Source: CAZPQN01 sp964588795 (lineage in GTDB: Bacteria > Fidelibacterota > UBA2242). From it: a stretch of DNA of 64,000 bases. The first letter of the stretch is position 1, and each line of letters begins with the position of its first letter. The stretch lies in the NCBI GenBank assembly GCA_964588795.1, contig CAZPQN010000003.1:1-64000 (forward strand). Reading direction: 5' to 3'. The notes under the pieces are model-generated. The model did no database searches. It saw only the letters and a list, made by a program, of their open reading frames with translations, and was not told the origin of the DNA. A program made the position numbers and the translations under genes. Positions 60,545-64,000 of this stretch are shown here, piece after piece.

Positions 60545-61669
60545 ATGGCAGTTGAAATTATTGAAGTCACCACTCCTCAGCAACTGAAAGCCTTCGTACG
60601 CTTTCCCCATTCGCTTTACAATAAAAATCCGTTCTACGTGCCATTATTGGATTTTGACGAACTCAATACGCTCCGGCGCGATAAAAACCCGGCTTTCGAA
60701 TTCTGTGAAGCACGTTACTGGCTGGCGTTTAAAAATGGAAAGATTGCCGGCCGAATCGCCGGAATACTAAATCGTCGTGCCAATGAAGCCTGGGGGAAAA
60801 AACAACTCCGGTTCGGATGGATTGATTTTATTGACGATGAAGAGGTGGTAAAGGGATTGTTTACAGCCGTCGAAGGCTGGGCCCGGCAGCTGGGCATGGA
60901 AGAAATCCACGGACCTCTCGGATTCACCGACCTTGACCGGGAAGGCATGCTGATCGCAGGTTTCGATGAAGTCGGCACGCTGGCGGCGATATATAATTAT
61001 CCGTACTATCCCCAGCGCCTGGAACAATTGGGTTTCCGCAAGGACGTGGACTGGATTGAATATCAAATCCAGGTTCCGGAGCAATTGCCGGAAAAAGTTG
61101 GCGAGATTACCCGCATTGTCAAGGAACGGCATAATCTGCATACGCTGAAAGTGAAAAAAAGTCGAGACCTATTACCATACGCGCAGCAGATGTTTACCGT
61201 ATTCAATCAGGCTTACAAGGTCTTATATGGCATGGTGCCTTTGACGCCTCGACAGATTGATGCTTATGTCAAACAGTATATCGGATTAATCAATCCGCGG
61301 TACATTGCGGTAGTTTTGGACAAGGATGACCAGGTCGTCGGTTTCGGGATTACGATGCCGTCCCTGGTGCGCGCCCTCCAGAAAGCCCGCGGGCGACTTT
61401 TCCCCTGCGGCTTTCTGCACATCCTGTGGGCTTTGCATCATGTCCGAACGGTTGAACTGCTACTCGTCAGTGTCTTGCCCGAGCTCCAGGGCCAGGGCGT
61501 TCCGGCATTAATGATCGCCGAATTGGCGCAGAATTTCACCCGGATGGGGGTACGGTATGCCGAGTCCAACCCGGAATTGGAGCACAACGCCAAAGTGCAG
61601 GCGCTCTGGAAAGGTTACAGTCTGCGGCAACATAAACGCCGGCGCTGTTTTGTCAAATCTTTGATCTGA
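60545..61669 (+). CDS. GNAT-fold acetyltransferase-like protein, substrate unknown
   Basis: The 374-residue protein has two GNAT-like halves. The N-terminal half (FVRFPHSLYNKNPFYVP ... IAGRIAGILNRRANE) and the middle segment (GPLGFTDLDREGML, YNYPYYPQRLEQLGFRKDVDWIEY) are typical of a large uncharacterised acetyltransferase group. The C-terminal half has the acetyl-CoA loop region VSVLPELQGQGVPALMIAELAQ followed by YAESNPELEHNAKVQALW. It follows the MscS gene by 24 bp with GCGAGGA upstream of the start. Confidence 0.82.
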   Translation: MAVEIIEVTTPQQLKAFVRFPHSLYNKNPFYVPLLDFDELNTLRRDKNPAFEFCEARYWLAFKNGKIAGRIAGILNRRANEAWGKKQLRFGWIDFIDDEEVVKGLFTAVEGWARQLGMEEIHGPLGFTDLDREGMLIAGFDEVGTLAAIYNYPYYPQRLEQLGFRKDVDWIEYQIQVPEQLPEKVGEITRIVKERHNLHTLKVKKSRDLLPYAQQMFTVFNQAYKVLYGMVPLTPRQIDAYVKQYIGLINPRYIAVVLDKDDQVVGFGITMPSLVRALQKARGRLFPCGFLHILWALHHVRTVELLLVSVLPELQGQGVPALMIAELAQNFTRMGVRYAESNPELEHNAKVQALWKGYSLRQHKRRRCFVKSLI

Positions 61670-61702
61670 TCTACACGTCGGTACACCTCACTAAAATTGG
61701 GT

Positions 61703-61727
61703 CGTCTACCTTCGGGGTAGTTAGACG
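61703..61727 (+). terminator. Possible stem-loop terminator after the GNAT gene
   Basis: CGTCTA (61703-61708) can pair with TAGACG (61722-61727). Alternatively an inner stem CTACC/GGTAG forms around a TTCG-type loop. No T-tract follows, so termination strength is uncertain. Confidence 0.35.
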
Positions 61728-61810
61728 GCTTACTTGCCGCGTCATCATAGAAACCCTAAATTTGCGCGATTTTTTACACAGCCAGAAACACTCCATATTC
61801 TAATACCTCA

Positions 61811-63214
61811 ATGAACAATAACCACATTTTAGCCGATTCGCATATCGGTCGCCTGCTCATAAAGCTCTCGCTTCCCGCTACGATCGGTATGCTCGTCATG
61901 GCGCTTTATAATATTGTTGACACAATATTCGTGGGACACGGCGTTGGTTCCCTGGCGATTGCCGGTTTGACGATTGTCTTTCCGATTCAAATGATTGTAA
62001 TGGCGGTTGCTATGATGGTTGGTATGGGCGCCGCCTCCATTATTTCCCGCGCCCTGGGAGCGAATGATATAGCACGCGCAAACCAAACTTTGGGCAATGT
62101 TCTGCTGATCGTCGTGAGTTTAGGAATCGTCGTGGCAGTGGGTGGAAATTTGTGCATCGATGTCCTCCTGAAAATTTTCGGCGCTACTCCGGCGATTCTG
62201 CCCTATGCCCGGGATTATGCTCGCATCATCTTAGCAGGCACCATGCTTTTTGCTTTCGCGATGACGGCCAATGCCGTGGTCAGAGCCGAAGGACGGGCGA
62301 CTATCGCCATGACTACAATGATAGTCTCTTCCGTGCTGAATATCATTCTCGATGCGGTTTTTATTTTCGGCTTTGGCTGGGGTATCCGGGGCGCGGCAGT
62401 GGCGACTGTCGTTTCGCAGCTGACTACCGATCTGTATTTGCTTGGTTTTTTTGTGCGCGGCAAAGGTTCCTTAAAAATCTGTCGTGTCGGATTCCGGCCG
62501 AATTTCAAAATAATCCGGGAGATGGTGGCAGTCGGTTCCTCGGCTTTCGTGCGCCAGATATCCGGCAGTTTGATTGCTGTGATCGTCAATAATACCCTCA
62601 AGTTTTACGGCGGAGAATTGTCAATAGCCGTCTACGGCATCGTCAATCGGATTCTTATGTTTGTTTTCATGCCCATCTTTGGCATCGCCCAGGGCGTTCA
62701 GCCGATCGTCGGCTATAACTATGGTGCCCGCCGCTATGCTCAAGCTCTGCGCGTATTGCATCTCGGGATGGTCTGCACCACGCTGATCGCGGTAGCCGGA
62801 GCGTTTTATCTGGAAATCTTCCCAGCGCAGATCTTCTCCTTTTTTACCAATGATCAACAGCTCATCAAATTGGGAGTGCGGGCCATCCGCATCATCAACA
62901 TCGGCACTGCTTTGATTGGATTCCAGGTCATTGCCACCACATTATTCCAATCGCTGGGCATGGCTCGTAAGGCCCTCTACCTGACTGTCGCCCGACAATT
63001 GGTCCTAATCCCCCTGGTAATCTTTCTGCCAATCCCTTTCCAGCTGAATGGCGTCTGGTGCGCCTTCCCCCTGAGCGATCTGCTCTTCTTCTTCGTCAGC
63101 TGGGGTATGTACCGACCGCAAGTCCACAACCTGAAAAAGATGCACCTGCACCCGGAACTATCGGTCATCGCCGCGCATGAAGTAACGCCATCGGCGCATT
63201 TTAATAGGATCTGA
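61811..63214 (+). CDS. MATE-family efflux transporter
   Basis: The 467-residue membrane protein of about twelve helices has the two-bundle MATE layout. The first bundle opens with IGRLLIKLSLPATIGMLVMALYNIVDTIFVGHGVGSLAIAGL and the second with REMVAVGSSAFVRQISGSLIAVIVNN. Conserved features are GMGAASIISRALGANDI, NAVVRAEGRATIAMTTMI and FGIAQGVQPIVGYNYGARRY. It exports organic cations or drugs using an ion gradient. The substrate is not predictable. It is monocistronic. Confidence 0.94.
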   Translation: MNNNHILADSHIGRLLIKLSLPATIGMLVMALYNIVDTIFVGHGVGSLAIAGLTIVFPIQMIVMAVAMMVGMGAASIISRALGANDIARANQTLGNVLLIVVSLGIVVAVGGNLCIDVLLKIFGATPAILPYARDYARIILAGTMLFAFAMTANAVVRAEGRATIAMTTMIVSSVLNIILDAVFIFGFGWGIRGAAVATVVSQLTTDLYLLGFFVRGKGSLKICRVGFRPNFKIIREMVAVGSSAFVRQISGSLIAVIVNNTLKFYGGELSIAVYGIVNRILMFVFMPIFGIAQGVQPIVGYNYGARRYAQALRVLHLGMVCTTLIAVAGAFYLEIFPAQIFSFFTNDQQLIKLGVRAIRIINIGTALIGFQVIATTLFQSLGMARKALYLTVARQLVLIPLVIFLPIPFQLNGVWCAFPLSDLLFFFVSWGMYRPQVHNLKKMHLHPELSVIAAHEVTPSAHFNRI

Positions 63215-63268
63215 AAGGCACTTTTCGGAAATTTTCACCACGTTTAGAAAATTCATTAGGAGGAAAAT

Positions 63269-63745
63269 TTGAATACCCTGATTGTTTATACCACGCATCA
63301 TGGTTGCGCCGCCTTCTGTGCTGAAAAATTAGCCCAACGACTGAATCCGCCCGTCACAACGCTCGACCTTAAAAAACAGCGTGTCCCGGACCTCGCCGGT
63401 TTTGAGGCAATCATCATCGGTGGGTCAATCCACGCCGGACGCCTACAAAAAATCGTGCGCCGTTTCTGCGAGCAGAACCAGGCCATCCTGACCCAGAAAA
63501 AAATCGGCTTGTTTCTGTGTTGCATGGAGGAAGGCGATAAAGCCCGCCTGCAATTTGAAACAGCGTTTCCGTCTCAGCTGCGGCAACAGGCCGTCGCTAC
63601 GGGACTATTCGGCGGCGCCTTTGATTTCCAGAAGATGAACTGGCTGGAACGCGCCATAATTAAAAAAATCTCCGGGCTCACTGACAGCGTCACCAAGATT
63701 AACGAGAGTGCCATCAGCGAGTTCGCCCGGACATTCAATCAATAA
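63269..63745 (+). CDS. Flavodoxin-domain protein, HemG-like
   Basis: The 158-residue flavodoxin-fold protein has the FMN phosphate-binding start LIVYTTHHGCAAFCAEKLA, the strand FEAIIIGGSIHAGRLQ and KIGLFLCCMEEG. This pattern is closest to menaquinone-dependent protoporphyrinogen oxidase HemG, which has the GSI(R/H)(Y/A)G loop. In an anaerobe it could oxidise protoporphyrinogen IX, in line with the cytochrome c genes nearby, but no heme gene is adjacent. The start is a TTG (63269-63271) with a perfect AGGAGG eight bases upstream. Confidence 0.83.
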   Translation: MNTLIVYTTHHGCAAFCAEKLAQRLNPPVTTLDLKKQRVPDLAGFEAIIIGGSIHAGRLQKIVRRFCEQNQAILTQKKIGLFLCCMEEGDKARLQFETAFPSQLRQQAVATGLFGGAFDFQKMNWLERAIIKKISGLTDSVTKINESAISEFARTFNQ

Positions 63746-63760
63746 ACCAAGGACGGCTTT

Positions 63761-64000
63761 ATGCGTTTCAATTTTCTATTTGGCTGGTTGTTCCTGATTT
63801 GCCTGAGCCTTATTCAATGTAAACCAATCCAGGAATACCAGCGACGAATGGCCGCTATCGAGATTACCGAGATTGACTTAAACAAAGTCAAAGACGGTGA
63901 ATATACGGGTGAATATGACGCGGTAGCTGTTCATGCGGTCGTTTCGGTTACCGTCAAAAACCACACGATTACCGACATTCGGCTCCTTAAGCACGAAAAC
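63761..64000 (+). CDS. FMN-binding-domain lipoprotein, N-terminal part
   Basis: The frame from ATG 63761 runs off the window after 80 codons. It starts with a hydrophobic signal (FLFGWLFLICLSLIQC). C20 is a possible lipid-attachment cysteine, though glutamine before it is unusual. The segment VKDGEYTGEYDA ... VSVTVKNHTITDIRLLKHEN matches the beginning of FMN-binding domains (as in NosR, RnfG and NqrC). It lies 15 bp after the flavodoxin gene with AAGGA upstream, so it may work with it in flavin-based electron transfer. Confidence 0.75.
   Translation, partial: MRFNFLFGWLFLICLSLIQCKPIQEYQRRMAAIEITEIDLNKVKDGEYTGEYDAVAVHAVVSVTVKNHTITDIRLLKHEN

Noticed and set aside
1..64000. CRISPR array, insertion sequences or prophage structural genes
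   Set aside because: No regularly spaced direct repeats, transposase or phage structural protein was seen. The only mobile-element genes are the excisionase-like tail and the integrase at the left edge.

Overview
The window looks like a chromosomal segment from an uncultured, Gram-negative, probably anaerobic bacterium. It is assembled from contigs, because a run of exactly 100 N interrupts it at 4237-4336. Outer-membrane beta-barrel proteins, lipoproteins and exported hydrolases show an outer membrane. A B12-dependent class II ribonucleotide reductase, a ferredoxin-dependent branched-chain 2-oxoacid oxidoreductase (VOR), an Nfn-type bifurcating transhydrogenase and FeoAB ferrous iron uptake point to low-oxygen life. 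The mix (GH20, GH171/DUF1343, exported aminopeptidase C, cytochrome c system II, DUF1015 beside serA) recalls the FCB group and related candidate phyla. That placement is inference; no marker here fixes the phylum.

Layout. 1-1528: right-hand edge of an integrated element, with an excisionase-like tail, a tyrosine recombinase and tRNA-Gly(CCC), whose 3' end faces the integrase. 1701-4236: nrdJ behind a promoter carrying NrdR-box-like sites. 4337-7842 (minus): the translation operon rplM-rpsI-rpsB-tsf-pyrH-frr. 7962-11537 (minus): a tightly packed four-gene operon of nucleosidase, glycosyltransferase, ParB-like protein and a spore-photoproduct-lyase-like radical SAM protein. 12118-15192: a YgfK-type flavo-iron-sulfur oxidoreductase. 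15278-18497: a DtxR-type repressor with FeoA and FeoB, behind a clear palindromic operator. 18632-20327: a remnant TonB plug and a transmitter-less sensor. 20378-20450: tRNA-Lys(TTT).

20523-29307 (minus): PLP lyase, allantoinase-like amidohydrolase, SsnA, exported aminopeptidase C, exported GH20 hexosaminidase and 6-phosphofructokinase. The first three, with YgfK, resemble parts of the anaerobic purine-catabolic gene set of enterobacteria and clostridia. 29582-32049: a NamZ-like muramidase, a small membrane protein and a THEP1-type NTPase. 32054-34273: a copper-type P-ATPase. 34366-37209: an unusual metallopeptidase/propeller/barrel protein. 37367-43043: an autoregulated TetR-RND-LolA-like-OMP export module with a perfect 14-bp-arm operator.

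43204-51027 (minus): an amino-acid fermentation island of branched-chain aminotransferase, an AhpD-like protein, NfnAB, an aspartate-type aminotransferase and three-gene VOR. 51413-54717: serine synthesis (class V aminotransferase, SerA, DUF1015). 54773-64000: a Tat-exported D-aminoacylase lipoprotein, cytochrome c maturation system II (ResB/CcsA), a nitroreductase, a ferritin-like protein, an MscS channel, a GNAT protein, a MATE exporter, a HemG-like flavodoxin and the start of an FMN-binding lipoprotein.

The best leads for something little described are the nucleosidase/GT2/ParB-like/SPL-like operon, the split YgfK + SsnA-allantoinase-PLP set, the DUF1015 protein with its DGHHR motif in the serine operon, and the HEGRH peptidase-propeller-barrel fusion. 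Motif and residue positions were read by eye; no database search was possible.
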